NCBI RefSeq assembly: GCF_963169125.1
Contig: NC_084793.1
Span: 93,577,071-93,641,070 of the forward strand
DNA from: Humulus lupulus
Taxonomy: Eukaryota; Streptophyta; Magnoliopsida; Rosales; Cannabaceae
Direction: 5' to 3'
DNA: 64,000 nt
Part shown: positions 47,076 to 57,839 of the stretch, piece by piece
How positions within the stretch are numbered: the stretch's first letter is position 1
Layout: each line of letters starts with the position of its first letter
Translations under genes and position numbers: made by a program
Notes under the pieces: generated by a model
The model's input: only the letters and a program-made list of their open reading frames with translations
Database searches by the model: none
Told to the model about the DNA's origin: nothing

Positions 47076-47851
47076 TATTGACGCGGTTCTTCGGCAACAG
47101 ATAATTAAGAGAAGAAGAGAAAGAGATTAGTACTAAAAGCAGAACCGTCACAGATAGGAAATCTTTGGGGGAAAGAACTAGGTGACTCGAGACACGTTTT
47201 TAAGTGGTTCGAAGGTTAAAATCCTTCTACTCCACTAGTCAATATTATTGATATTCTCTGGATATTTGGTTTACAAAGTATATAGTTCTTAAAAGACTAT
47301 TTTTCCAACCCCTATCAACTCCCAGGGTCTCCATATTTATAGGAGAAGGCACCTGGAAGTTGGTAGGGAGGTCATCCCGTGACCTTACCATTTGTCATAT
47401 CAAGTCTGCGATATTCATGATTAATTCCTAAACCTGACATACAAGTGTGGTCTAATCAGTATGGAAGGAGATAATGGGCCGCACGGCCCAACTCGTCCGT
47501 GGGTGTCTGAATATGCACGTTCCTGCTGCATGTCCGAGAAGCCAGGGGGATATCGGACATGTGATGGCAGGAATATGCACGTTTATCTTGCGTGTTGACT
47601 TCCCATAAGGTCAGAGCTTCCTGAGAAGCTCGCTACCGGAGCAATCCATAACCCGAGCTTATCCGTCCGTGGTCGCCGGATGTTATTCCCAGCTCCTGGT
47701 ACAACAAGCGCGAGCTGGAAACAGGACCCCCTCGAGCTAGAAAGGGCCCGTCCTGGAAATAGAGCCTCTGGCCTGTGGGAGCCTCGGACTAAATCATGTT
47801 TAGTCCGAGGCCCGTCCTGCTAAACAGCCCGTGTGAAAACCAGGGCGTACA
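47076..47851 (-). repeat. 5' LTR of the complete Tat element
   Basis: 776 bp, equal in length to the left copy. Its inner edge reads TATTGACG instead of TGTTGATG, so the terminal CA of the element strand has changed to TA. The minus-strand TATA box is at 47334-47341. Confidence 0.95.
47334..47341 (-). promoter_or_regulatory. TATA box of the Tat 5' LTR
   Basis: The plus strand reads TATTTATA, giving TATAAATA on the element strand, within the 5' LTR that would drive gag-pol. Confidence 0.65.
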
Positions 47852-48504
47852 CCTGTCTTGTTATTATAACCTATGATTATGACCTATGATTATGACCTAT
47901 GACCTAGGATATATTTTGATCTTGTATGATTAGTATAAATTAGTGTTGTTATGAACTCTTGTATGAACTGATGGTATGATTGTTATGACTAATGTTATGA
48001 TTGCAGGATATAATTTAGGATCTAGATCTATGTGTGATCTTTGGTATGATGGTGAAATATGATAGATTATGACTTTAAATTCTATTATGATTCTAGCATT
48101 GTATGTGTATTTGTTTGTTATGAGATTATAATTGATTTATGTATGACTTGTTGTGTATTTTCCTTACTGGGCTTAGAAGCTCATTCCTTTATTTTATTTT
48201 GCAGAATAAGTTAACCTTAGATGACTGGTGGCGAGCGAATTCCCAATTGCAAGATTGGTGTGAATATGTGGGGGCCGTATAGCCGCGTGTTATTTTCTTG
48301 GGAAATTATGAACTTTATGATTTAATGTTGCCTAATATTAATTTTATTTTATTGTAAAGACTATTATTTATTTTTCATAAACCCGAGTTATATTTATTTT
48401 AAATTATCAATAAAGAAGGCAACACTTTTTACGATTTATTACGTTAATTTTTCAACATCTTTATTTTCTACAATTATAGCTAGAATTTAGGGTGTTACAC
48501 AATA

Positions 48505-50664
48505 TCACTGTAATACAAGCGTCCACAACAAAATAAACTGGCTAAATGAAGGAGCAAACTCTCTTGTCTTCCAAACTTACCAATTGAAAATTAACACCAA
48601 AAAATTGTTCATCCAATCCATCATCCCATTTAAACCATATCCAAACTTATCTAAGTTTTCAGTTAATGTCATAAACAACGAAATCAAAGTATATACCCCA
48701 AAACCCATTACTCATGAGAGCATTCTATACAATACTGCTGTATTACTAGCATCCGAAGAAATTTAAGATAATAACCCATTTCTAAGCATAACTAGCTGTC
48801 TAGATAATGAAATTATCAACGAAAAGAGGAAAAAAAAAGATAAAAACCATACCTTTTATAAGAAACAAATGCCCCTTGTTTTTTAAGTAAGTTCTATGCG
48901 ATCTAAACCACCAACAAAAACAAAAGTGTAGAAGTTTAGTTTGACAAAGAAATAACCTACAAATTAACCATTTCTAAAAAATATCACAAATTTTCAGTCC
49001 GAATGAAAACTTACCTTAACAAACATAGATGAATGACCTAAATTGAGTAGCACTCGTTCAAATCGCTTGAGTTTGCCTGTTCTTATCGCTTCACGCTTCA
49101 CGGAGGAAAAAGAGAAACCAAAAAAAAAATATTTCTACAATGTGACCAAATTTTATTTTTGAGAATGTAAAAATGATGAGAATTTATGTGTGAAGAAATG
49201 AAAAGGGTGGTTGCTCATTGAATGAGTATGAGTAAGGAATCCATGGATAAAGATAGAAAGTTTATTTCTAACCGTAACTAAATCTTTCATTTTTTTTGTT
49301 ATAGGGAAAATTGAAGCAAAATAGCTATTAAACAATGACTTTGGTTTACTAGAGACATCGACTAATTTTTTAGTTCGGTAGAAACAAAACGCTTTTCCTA
49401 AAGATTCTTTAAAATAGAAATAGAGAACGAATTAACTAAAAAAAATGTTAAAATCCCCTTCTTTTTCTATAAGGATCGTCTAGGTTGCTCATATTCAAGT
49501 AACATCCGAGAGCAATAACCAAAAAAAAAACTGACACACACCTACTAAATGTCACCGGTAATACTAGCAGTTACTTAATCTATCCCCCTATTTTTTATTA
49601 TTTCATGTACAAAAAATAATAATATTTTATTAATATGATCTTGTACTATTGGATTACAAAATCAAAAGACAGTCATCACATCTAACGATCCTGATTAAGA
49701 TCGTGACCGGTCTAGCCAAAACAACAAGCATGGCTACATCCGACTCCTATACATATATAGTCCAAATTATCACAATCATTATTAGTGTCATCTAAACTTC
49801 GGCGATAGCTAGCAAGAATATATAAAGAAGAAATAAGTATTCTGCTCAACAAAGAAGAAAAAAAGCTTCCTAAACAGCAGGGTTTACGTAGAATTATTGT
49901 AAAGGCTGCAATAAGTGTTTTATTATTTCTATTTTCTTTTTTAATAGAGTTCATTTAATTATGACGTTAGCTAGTTTCATAATGCAACTGGGTTCATTCC
50001 TGTGGAAACACCATAAATAGATCTAAACGTGCAAGACTTTCTTTTGATCTCTTGAATACGTATGTATCAAAAACTTATAAAATTAAGTTCAGCTCTGATC
50101 ATATAGTACTGCTTATATGATGAATAATACTATACAGAGACACAATCATTCAAACTTTATGTATGTCAGTCTTCAACTCCATCATTATATACGTATTTGT
50201 CTAATTTGTTTATTTATTTTGGTATAAAGGCATGATATATTAGCAAGATCATTATATATATGAGTTAAGACATGTGTCAGAATGTCATTATTCTTAAGGG
50301 GCTAAAAGTGTGAGAGGCAGAGAGTCCCAGCAATGAACAACAACTTTACAATTAAGAAAAGAAAATACCAAACTCTAAGCACATTGGGCCTCAACCACAC
50401 AAACTTAAAATTGTTTCGGCTAGGCATTGAGTAATTAATCACACTACCATTTTGGGATAGTTGTTAGGTTAGATTTGGTGATGGTTTTCAATATGCATGA
50501 ATTAGCAGCTCTTTTAAACATATTTATCAGTTAAAGAAAGTGAGACATATGTTGAAGAAGAGGAAAAAAAATTGGGACAGTTCAGTGTACATATATAAGT
50601 ATATATATACGCATGCACTTGGAGGAAAGCAAAAACTAAAAGGGCTATATATTGATTAATAAGA
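48505..50664. other. Unassigned sequence, 2.1 kb, continuous with 33,855 before the LTR insertion
   Basis: AT-rich sequence without a recognised gene. The minus-strand segment 49103-49012 (SSVKREAIRTGKLKRFERVL, then a GTAAG donor) and a short one ending near 48855 at a GTATGG donor look like exon edges of a decayed spliced gene, but no family is recognised. A 5' TTTTTAATAGAG and other AT-rich words precede copy C of the GGTAAC family. A frame of 80 codons at 49712-49954 is not convincing. Confidence 0.35.
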
Positions 50665-52258
50665 GAGGAAATTACATTTTATATGAGATTTTTAATAGAG
50701 TGTGCAAAAATATGATTTTTTAAAAAAAAAAGTTAATCTATGGTTTTTTTTAAGAATGTTCACTTTTATGGGTTTATTTTCCCATATTTTTGTATAAAAA
50801 TTGGTTTATGCCATAGTTTTACTCTTAATCAAATTTGGAATGGTATGTTTGTAATTTGATTATTATTTTTTTAGGTTATTTGTTTTTTATATTGTTTTTA
50901 TATTACTAATTTTATATTAAATTTTTCTTTGGTTGTTTTGCAAATTTTTTTTTGTAATATGAATTGTTTTTAAAATTATTATTTATTTATTATAAACATG
51001 TTTTTTTTTAAGATTGTACGATTTTTTTTTTCAAATCATGGGTAGGGTAACCAGTTACTTGATTGATCTTAAAAAAAATCCTAGAGCTAGGCTAAATAAC
51101 ATGCACCAGGAGGGGTAACCAGTTATCCTGAGATTAGTAACTTTCTGCTATAAGAGGGGTAACGAGTTACCTAAGAGGGGTGACGAGTTACTCATATTAA
51201 ATATGAAAAGAAACATCAAATTTGAAGGAAAAAATGGAAGAACACTTCATTAAAAAAGGAAAAAGAAGTAACTATGATTTTAGTAACATGAGTAACTAGT
51301 TACCATAAAGAAACCATAAATATACACACACCAGAACGTGAAAGTAACCAGTTACCCTCAGAAATATACACACAAAGAATGTGAAGGTAACTAGTTACCC
51401 ATTCACGTTTTCATATTTTTATTAGTTTTCTTTCCAGATTTTTGTATTCCTATAAGTGTTACAGTAAAAAGAAAATGTTGAAAACATTGATTTAATTTTT
51501 TTTTACATATAGTGGAAAAAATATAAAAAAAATTACAATAATAATAGATAATAAATAAATAAAAATAGTAGAATAATTATGTAATGTTAAAATATATGTG
51601 TGAGAAAATAAATAGAATGAGAAAAGAATAAGTACAAAAATGAAAAAAAAAACAAAAGAAATGATGAATGAAAAAAATAGATGAATAAATAAGAATGAAA
51701 AGAAGAAGAAGAAAAATAATGGAAAAATGAAAAGAAAATTGGTAGAAAAAAAAGGAAGAAGAAAAAAAAAGCTCATATGTGTGAAAAAAGAAAAAAATGG
51801 AAGGAGAAAATAATAAATACAAAAATGAAAAAAAAAAACTGAAAAAAACTGAAAATAATACAAATGAAAGAAAAAAATAGATAAATGAATAAAAATGAAA
51901 AAAAAGAAGAAGAATAATGAAAAAATGGAAAGAAAAAAAATGAAAGAAAAAATTAGTAGAAAAATAAAAGAAAAAGGAAAAAATGGAAAAAAAAACAAGT
52001 AAGGAAAAAAAGAAAAAATAATAAAAAAATGATGGAAAAAAATTAAAAAAATAAAAATAAAATTACCTTCAAAAAAAAAAAAAACATAACTATGATAAAA
52101 AAAAGTGATATTTCTATATTTTAGTTAGCTATTAATTGTGTTTCCCATATTTTAATTTTTTTTTTAATAAATTTCTCATACAAATTAAGAAAATTATAAC
52201 TCCCATATTTTTGTACATTGATAATATAAAAGCCATATTTTTTAAAAATTCCCATAAT
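50665..52258 (+). mobile_element. GGTAACCAGTTACC repeat family, copy C
   Basis: The left part (50665-51400) aligns with copy A and has seven versions of the motif between 51048 and 51402. The right end (52100-52258) has the family's TTTTAGTTAGCTA and AAAAATTCCCAT words. In place of the GC-rich block of copies A and B it has a purine-rich low-complexity tract (51480-52080). No transposase and no clear terminal inverted repeats. Confidence 0.55.
51480..52080 (+). repeat. Purine-rich low-complexity tract, 600 bp
   Basis: The plus strand is almost wholly A and G with some T, built on drifting units such as AAATGAAAAAAGAAGAAGAA. The 168-codon minus-strand frame here, nearly all Phe, Ser, Ile and Leu, results from this composition. 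Confidence 0.85.
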
Positions 52259-53350
52259 AAGAAGCCGTTTGGGCCACATACATAAAAGTTAGGCTTAAGA
52301 AGTTGTATATTATTATAAACTTTATAATTGGGCTAGCCTAGATTGAGCTAATATAAAAAGTTTGTGGACAGGGCTTCTTGATTGTCACTTTTTAAAAGCT
52401 TGGCCACAAATTAATGCTCCACTTCACATGATTAATTGGACAATTTTGATTATCATGACATTCTCCCAAGACCGTTCTCTTTGGGAAATTTTGTATTCTT
52501 TAGTAATAAAAGAAGAGCTTCCCTCAAATAAAAGCCAATAATATTCAAAAGATTAAACGAGTTTTAATAATTGTATATACTGCATCATTCCTTATTTGTT
52601 ATGAATAAAACAACAAAAGCCACTACTTAGACACAATACATTTTGAATAACAATAAAACTAACAAAACAATTATCACAATGTGAATTGTTGGCATTCAAC
52701 CCTATTTTCGAGTCACTATCATGAATAGAAATAGAGAATCGAACTCCAATCACATGGTCTAAAACTTCTCTTCTCACATCAATTTGGGGATTTAATTAAT
52801 TTGTTCAATCTCCATTGCTGACCTCTAAAATTTAATATGAACATTAGTCAAACTAGAATGGGAAAATAAAATTATAATATACATGGCCAGTTACCACCAC
52901 ATGGTAGTCATTGACATGTATATTTTACCCACATTAACAAATATCCTTATTCTTGTTGGCATGGCTCGATGAATTTGGTATTTAATTACTGCATGCACAA
53001 GTATCCTCACACTCTAGCCTAGACACCCTTTCTTTCACTCTCTCTCTATATATATATAATTATTAAAATTAAGTTACTTTTTTCCCCACTGAACTACTAT
53101 CGCACATTGTGCAGATTTTGCGCGTGCATTTTTTACCTTTTCCAAAACTTTTTATTTTTTATAATTAAGATATATATATAATTATTAATTAATATTAATC
53201 GCATATATGTAAGTGTTACATTTATAATACATATGTTGATCCATGCATGCATGTGAAATATTTGGCTTTCTTATTGGAAAAACCAATTACATGAAACATG
53301 GGGAAGATGCTTAAGCTTGTGTGTCCATGTGGTGGTACTCATTTATATAA

Positions 53351-53389
<39 letters not shown>
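52259..53389. other. Unassigned AT-rich sequence
   Basis: About 1.1 kb with no gene or recognised element. It ends in a compound (TA)n(CA)n microsatellite at about 53353-53390, which abuts a Helitron 3' end. Confidence 0.5.

Positions 53390-53390
<1 letters not shown>
53353..53390. repeat. (TA)n(CA)n microsatellite
   Basis: About fifteen TA units run directly into five CA units. Confidence 0.9.
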
Positions 53391-53391
<1 letters not shown>

Positions 53392-53937
53392 AGGTAGAAG
53401 CAAAGTCTAACACATATTTTTTTTTAGTTTTAAAATTGTAAATATGGTCTATAATTTTTAAAAAAATTAGTTTATTATTATTTTTAAATATATATATATA
53501 TAATAGAATGAATTATAGTTCTATAATATATATAAATATTTATTTATATATTTACATGGCTACATGACATATATATAAAATATAATAATATTTAAAAAGA
53601 AATTAATAACAAAAATAAAATAAGAATAAAAAAAATCATAGTGTAAACAGTAATATACATACATAAAATATTTTTAGTTTCTAATGTATCTTACAATGTC
53701 ATTTGGTGAATTTGATGAAGGAAAAGAGCTCAAATCACTTGATAAAAAACAATCTATCACAAAAATTTATAAGATAAAAAAATAATATGTATGTCTTTAT
53801 TATTTTTAAATAAATATGATTTAATTGTTTAAATTATCATAAAATATATTAAAAATATTTTATTTTAATTAACTAATTTTTGTTTAAGTTTGTGTTTGTT
53901 CTAGTTTTTGAATTTGACAGTGACAATAAAATATTAT
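53390..53937 (-). mobile_element. Helitron-like element, copy 5, cut by the second Tat element
   Basis: The minus-strand 3' end is TTCTACCTTG, a mutated CTAG end in the same context as copy 3. The body matches copies 2 and 3 (GAATTATAGTTCTATAATAT; TTTGATGAAGGAAAAGAGCT). It breaks off at 53937, where the Tat LTR begins. The rest would lie beyond the window. Confidence 0.6.
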
Positions 53938-54173
53938 TGTTTACCGAGTTTTTTGGAAACTAGAATTATAAAAGATAAAAGAGCTTAGAAAGAAAAGATT
54001 ATAAATAATCACATAAGGAATTTTATGTGGTTGTGGCGTTAAAGAGCCTTAGTCCACGAGTCTGTTGTATTAGAGCTTAAGGAGCTTTAGTAATGGAGTT
54101 CTTCTCTGAGTTTGAGAAGAATATATGCTTACAAGAGAAAAATCCGACCCCCTCCACAGTGCACAACTGTTCA

Positions 54174-54181
54174 TATTTATA
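54174..54181 (-). promoter_or_regulatory. TATA box of the second Tat LTR
   Basis: The plus strand reads TATTTATA in the same relative position as the TATA of the first Tat LTR. Confidence 0.6.
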
Positions 54182-54457
54182 GGCAGTTGAGTGCTTTGGG
54201 TTTGGGCCGGACTAATCCAGGCCCAATGAGGGTATAAACATTATTTTCTCACTCATGAAGGCTTAATACAAATGAGTGTAATAAATAAATGCATTAATCA
54301 GGGCCCATTGGGCCAGCCTGAGCGTAACCACGCTATAAGACTGACAACAGTATGCAGCGTCAGTCTAGTTCGCGTGGGCTCCTAAGGAGATCCGGGGGAC
54401 AGGATCCGTCAGAGTAGTGGTAGTATGGTTCTGAAATAACAATGTACATTCCGTATG

Positions 54458-56737
54458 TGTAACGCCCTACTTCCTTAGAGCCGTTACTAAGTGAGTTTTG
54501 AAGGCGAAATAGTGTGCAATGAACTCGCTAACCGAGGTTTTGAGCAAAAGTGTGACTAATTAAAAGTTAAGGCTGTAATCTTTGAAAATGCGTCGTTTCA
54601 TTAAAACTTCTATCATTAAACATTTGGGATCCCAAAATAAGGTTTGAAAACTGATCATATCTTGAAATAAGGTTACAGTTAAGAAATCATAAAATCATAG
54701 ATTATTACAGCCATTTTTGAATAAACCCCCAACCAAAGCAGTCGGGCAGGCCAAACATGTACGCGTTGCTTCACGCTCTCCGTACTCATGGTTGGTTGAC
54801 TCAGTCATTGCCCTTACCTGCAACACAGAGCACCCGTGAGCCGAAGCCCAGCAAGAAAACTCATGCAGAACATAACATATGCAATGTATACAGTTTATCA
54901 TAACAGATAATCCACAATAAACAAGTCAATCATTAGACTAAGCAAACACGGCCAAGCCGCCCCAGAGCCTTACCGAAGCCTGGGGTATCGGTTCTCACCG
55001 CGAGGATAACTCATGTATCCCTTGGGTCCCACCCTGAATATAGCATAACACATGTATCCACCGGGCCCCGCCCTGATTATAGCATCCCATGTGCTAGGTG
55101 TTACTTTCGGCCCACGGCCGCCCCGGCTTACGCCGTACTCGGCCCACGGCCGCCCCGGCTTACGCCGTACTCGGCCCACGGCCGCCCCGGCTTACGCCGT
55201 ACTCGGCCCTTGCCGTTCATTTCATCATAATCACACATATAGTACATTTGAAATAATCATTCACACACATCATGATTCATTTAAGGTTAAACATTTGCAC
55301 ATAATACAATCTGGGGCCATGCCCTAACCTCGGGTGTTATAGTTTTCTTACCTGTATTCCGAGCCTCCTGATGCACTAAAGCCGCGAGCACGGTCCTCTA
55401 GCACGAGCCTCACCAACAACCTAGTCACAACACACAAGAAACATCCCTCAATACTAATCAACCCAAAACCACTTCCCGGGACCAATCCCACACTCTCGGG
55501 ACCTCTAAAACCTTATAACAACACCCCGGAGACATCCCCCGAACCCCCGGAGCAAAGGCCTAAAATTGCCAAAAATGTGAACCTGAAATTTGCCTTGTGC
55601 CGCGGCACACATCAGTCAGGGACTCCCTCGCCGCGGCACGAAAAACCTGTGTCGCGGCACGCCTTCGCAGACCCAGAATTCTGGGTTTTTCCCCTGCATT
55701 TTCTCCGAGCTAAAACCTCCCAAATCGTCCCAAACTCACACCCAAGCTCCAAAACCAACTCAAAACTCCAAATAGACCATACATCAACCCATAAACATCA
55801 TAACCCAACTCAATAACACAATCACACTCAAAATCACCCATTTGATTCCAAATTTCAGAAAACTCAAACCCAAAGGCCAAAAACACAACCCAAGCTTGAC
55901 AAACCTAAACCATGGCTTCAAAATCTTAAACCACAACAGAAAAGAAAACCCAAGGATGTTTAAAACTCTTACCTCAATCAAGAATCCAACCTTAAGCTTC
56001 CTTGGTTCATCCCCTTAGTCTTCAAGTTTCAGCTCCCTTCTTCTTCTTCATGCCCTAGCTTTTTCCCTCTCCTTCTTCTTCTCTTCAAATTATCAAAGCA
56101 TCAAATGACCAAGCCCCAAACCATGTACCCCTTAATACCCAGCTGCCATATATCCAATTCCCAGCCAAATGACCATTTTACCCCTCCTTGCCTATCCTTT
56201 CCCAACTAACCTCAAGGGCACTTAAGTCCTTTTACTTCTATTTCATTTCTACCATTTTCTATCTAGAACTTGTTACTCTCAGTAGTAACTAATGGTTACC
56301 CAGGTTACTCAATCACCAATAACCATTACCCGCTAAATCTCAATCTTAGCCATAAAATTCCCGAAGTACCCCTAGGCTCCTCCCGAGCCGGGTATAGAAA
56401 TCCCGTTGTGACTCTTAAGTTAATTTGCTCTCTAGGACCGTCTCGTCACGTGCATCAAAATAATACCACCATACTCACGTGGTACAAATCACGGAATACA
56501 ATTATCACATATATGCCCTCAGCGGCTAAAATTACAATTATGCCCTTCAAACACAATCAGGGCTTACATGCATACTAATACACATAGTCATGCATCTCAG
56601 ATAAACAATTAGTCAAATAACATGCTTTAAATCATAACCATGCATTTAACTCATAAAATTACACATAAATCCCAACATGCCCTCCTGGCACACTAATCAA
56701 GGCCCTTAAGCCTTAATAGCGATTTTGGGTCGTTACA
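54458..56737 (-). mobile_element. Solo LTR, 2,280 bp, inside the second Tat LTR
   Basis: It reads TGTAACGCC at 54458 and TCGTTACA at 56737, with perfect target duplications GTATG at 54453-54457 and 56738-56742. On the minus strand it ends GGGCGTTACA, like the solo LTR at 33861-48499 (GGGTGTTACA), which suggests the same broad group and minus polarity. It holds a 32 bp triple repeat and several CCGCGGCAC-type words (55600-55660). Confidence 0.92.
55108..55203 (+). repeat. 32 bp tandem repeat, 3 copies
   Basis: CGGCCCACGGCCGCCCCGGC begins at 55108, 55140 and 55172. The three copies are identical and very GC-rich. Confidence 0.95.
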
Positions 56738-57143
56738 GTATGTAACCTCTTCAGCATAGTTATGGGGACGAAACTCTGTGTTTCTCGGGGTGATGTTAGT
56801 ATCGGGGACAACTTATCACGCCCAACCTGGTCACCTGGTTCAGGTTCGTTTAGCAGGATTTGGGTTCGTCTACTGTCGTCCCGGTCCATTTTTAGACTTT
56901 GAGGAATTAATATCCTTATCGCATCCCGGACACACCATGCGAAGGGTCTAGGAAGATGAAACATGCCAACCTCACGGTCCCGGCTTTCACTCCGGGACAA
57001 CATTTGGGCTGTACCGATATTTGGGCCGTCGGGACTCACACCCTCTCTGTCTATTGGGCTCGATCTGGGCCTTAAGTCCCTTCAGGGTGGCCCATGTACT
57101 AAATGTGCAGATCCGCGAATGGAGGGAGGAAATGGGGATAACA

Positions 57144-57158
57144 TTTACCCCCCAAGCC
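57144..57158 (-). other. Polypurine tract of the second Tat element
   Basis: GGCTTGGGGGGTAAA on the element strand, next to the 3' LTR. It shares CTTGGGGGG with the first Tat element. Confidence 0.8.
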
Positions 57159-57764
57159 TTTATATGTGCTTGCGCAATGAAGGCTTGCTTCCTTTCCTGG
57201 ATCAATTCTCGACATCCAGGTTCGTTCCTTAGGCGACGGGTCCGTTTTCGTGGGGGATTGATTGCTAGGAACTTTTATAAAAAGCATGAGTCACATCCCT
57301 GATCAAATCCCAAAGGCCCGATCCATTTACCAGGACCCTGGTTTGTTTACCAGAGCCCAGGTTCGTTTACTTCAAGGGCGTTTGGATGATCCTCAACCTT
57401 TCAACTTCATCATGCTACACACATGTGTCTCCCTATAACTGGCGCGTCGATGGTACTCGCGTCTGACAGATTTGGAGACAATCTCTTGGTTATCGTGTCG
57501 GCAACCAAACGTCAACGTAAATTTCGAAGTGTCCCATCTGTACGAACAAATCCTTTAATATTCTTGCATTATTGAGGACTGTTGGATGGGAAATTTTTTG
57601 AAATGCCTTTCCTTTGGACCATTGGATCGAGGTGGCGCGGATTGCGACTTGGGGAACTCGCGATCCGATACTCGAGTGGGCTGATTAAAAACCCCTGCAT
57701 GATCTGGGACTGTCCAATGTGGGGTATCGTTCTGAACCGTTAGATCAAAAACACGCTTTTGGTC

Positions 57765-57774
57765 TTTATAAATA
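57765..57774 (+). promoter_or_regulatory. TATA box of the second antisense gene
   Basis: TTTATAAATA on the plus strand lies about 66 bp before an ATG at 57840 and a GTAAGT donor at 58050. It is the counterpart of the TATA at 36274. Confidence 0.6.
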
Positions 57775-57839
57775 CCCCAAGATTTTTATTTACAAATTTT
57801 ACGCATTCTGAACAACCAAAACCATAGAGAGAACTTTTT

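Larger units (their letters stand above)
35250..47851 (-). mobile_element. Complete Ty3/gypsy Tat-lineage retrotransposon, 12,602 bp
   Basis: Two 776 bp LTRs (35250-36025 and 47076-47851) and target duplications CCTGT (35245-35249 and 47852-47856) define it. On the minus strand it encodes gag, protease, reverse transcriptase, RNase H, a second archaeal-type RNase H, and integrase without a chromodomain. The extra RNase H marks the Tat lineage (Ogre/Retand/Grande group). It also carries a spliced antisense gene and a 121 bp tandem repeat between pol and the 3' LTR. By eye the LTRs differ at 11 of 776 sites, all transitions. The gag-pol frame has only two nonsense codons. Confidence 0.95.
33861..48499 (+). 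mobile_element. Solo LTR of 2.03 kb, split by a complete Tat element
   Basis: It starts TGTAGTAACC and ends GGGTGTTACA, with perfect target duplications CAATA at 33856-33860 and 48500-48504. The inserted Tat element and one copy of its own duplication account for 35250-47856. Joined, the LTR is about 2,032 bp. A TATA box (34616-34623) and a pyrimidine-rich leader give plus-strand polarity. The GGTGTTACA end is common in chromovirus LTRs of the Tekay type, but that assignment is tentative. Confidence 0.88.
53938..57143 (-). repeat. 3' LTR of the second Tat element, split by a solo LTR
   Basis: It begins TGTTTACCGAG at 53938 and ends GGGGATAACA at 57143, just before the polypurine tract. Removing the solo LTR and one target duplication leaves about 921 bp. 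A minus-strand TATA box is at 54174-54181. Confidence 0.8.

Noticed and set aside
41593..47104. Plus-strand frames of 60-200 codons opposite Tat gag and pol
   Set aside because: They are shadows of the strongly biased gag-pol codons and share no domain. The only supported plus-strand gene of this element is at 37009-39625.
49712..49954. 80-codon minus-strand frame ending in a Cys-rich tail
   Set aside because: It looks a little like a small secreted peptide, but there is no clear signal peptide, no homologue I recognise and no promoter. One such frame is expected by chance in 64 kb.
51492..51998. 168-codon minus-strand frame rich in Phe, Ser and Ile
   Set aside because: It is the translation of a purine-rich low-complexity tract. 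The hydrophobic look is a composition effect, not a membrane protein.
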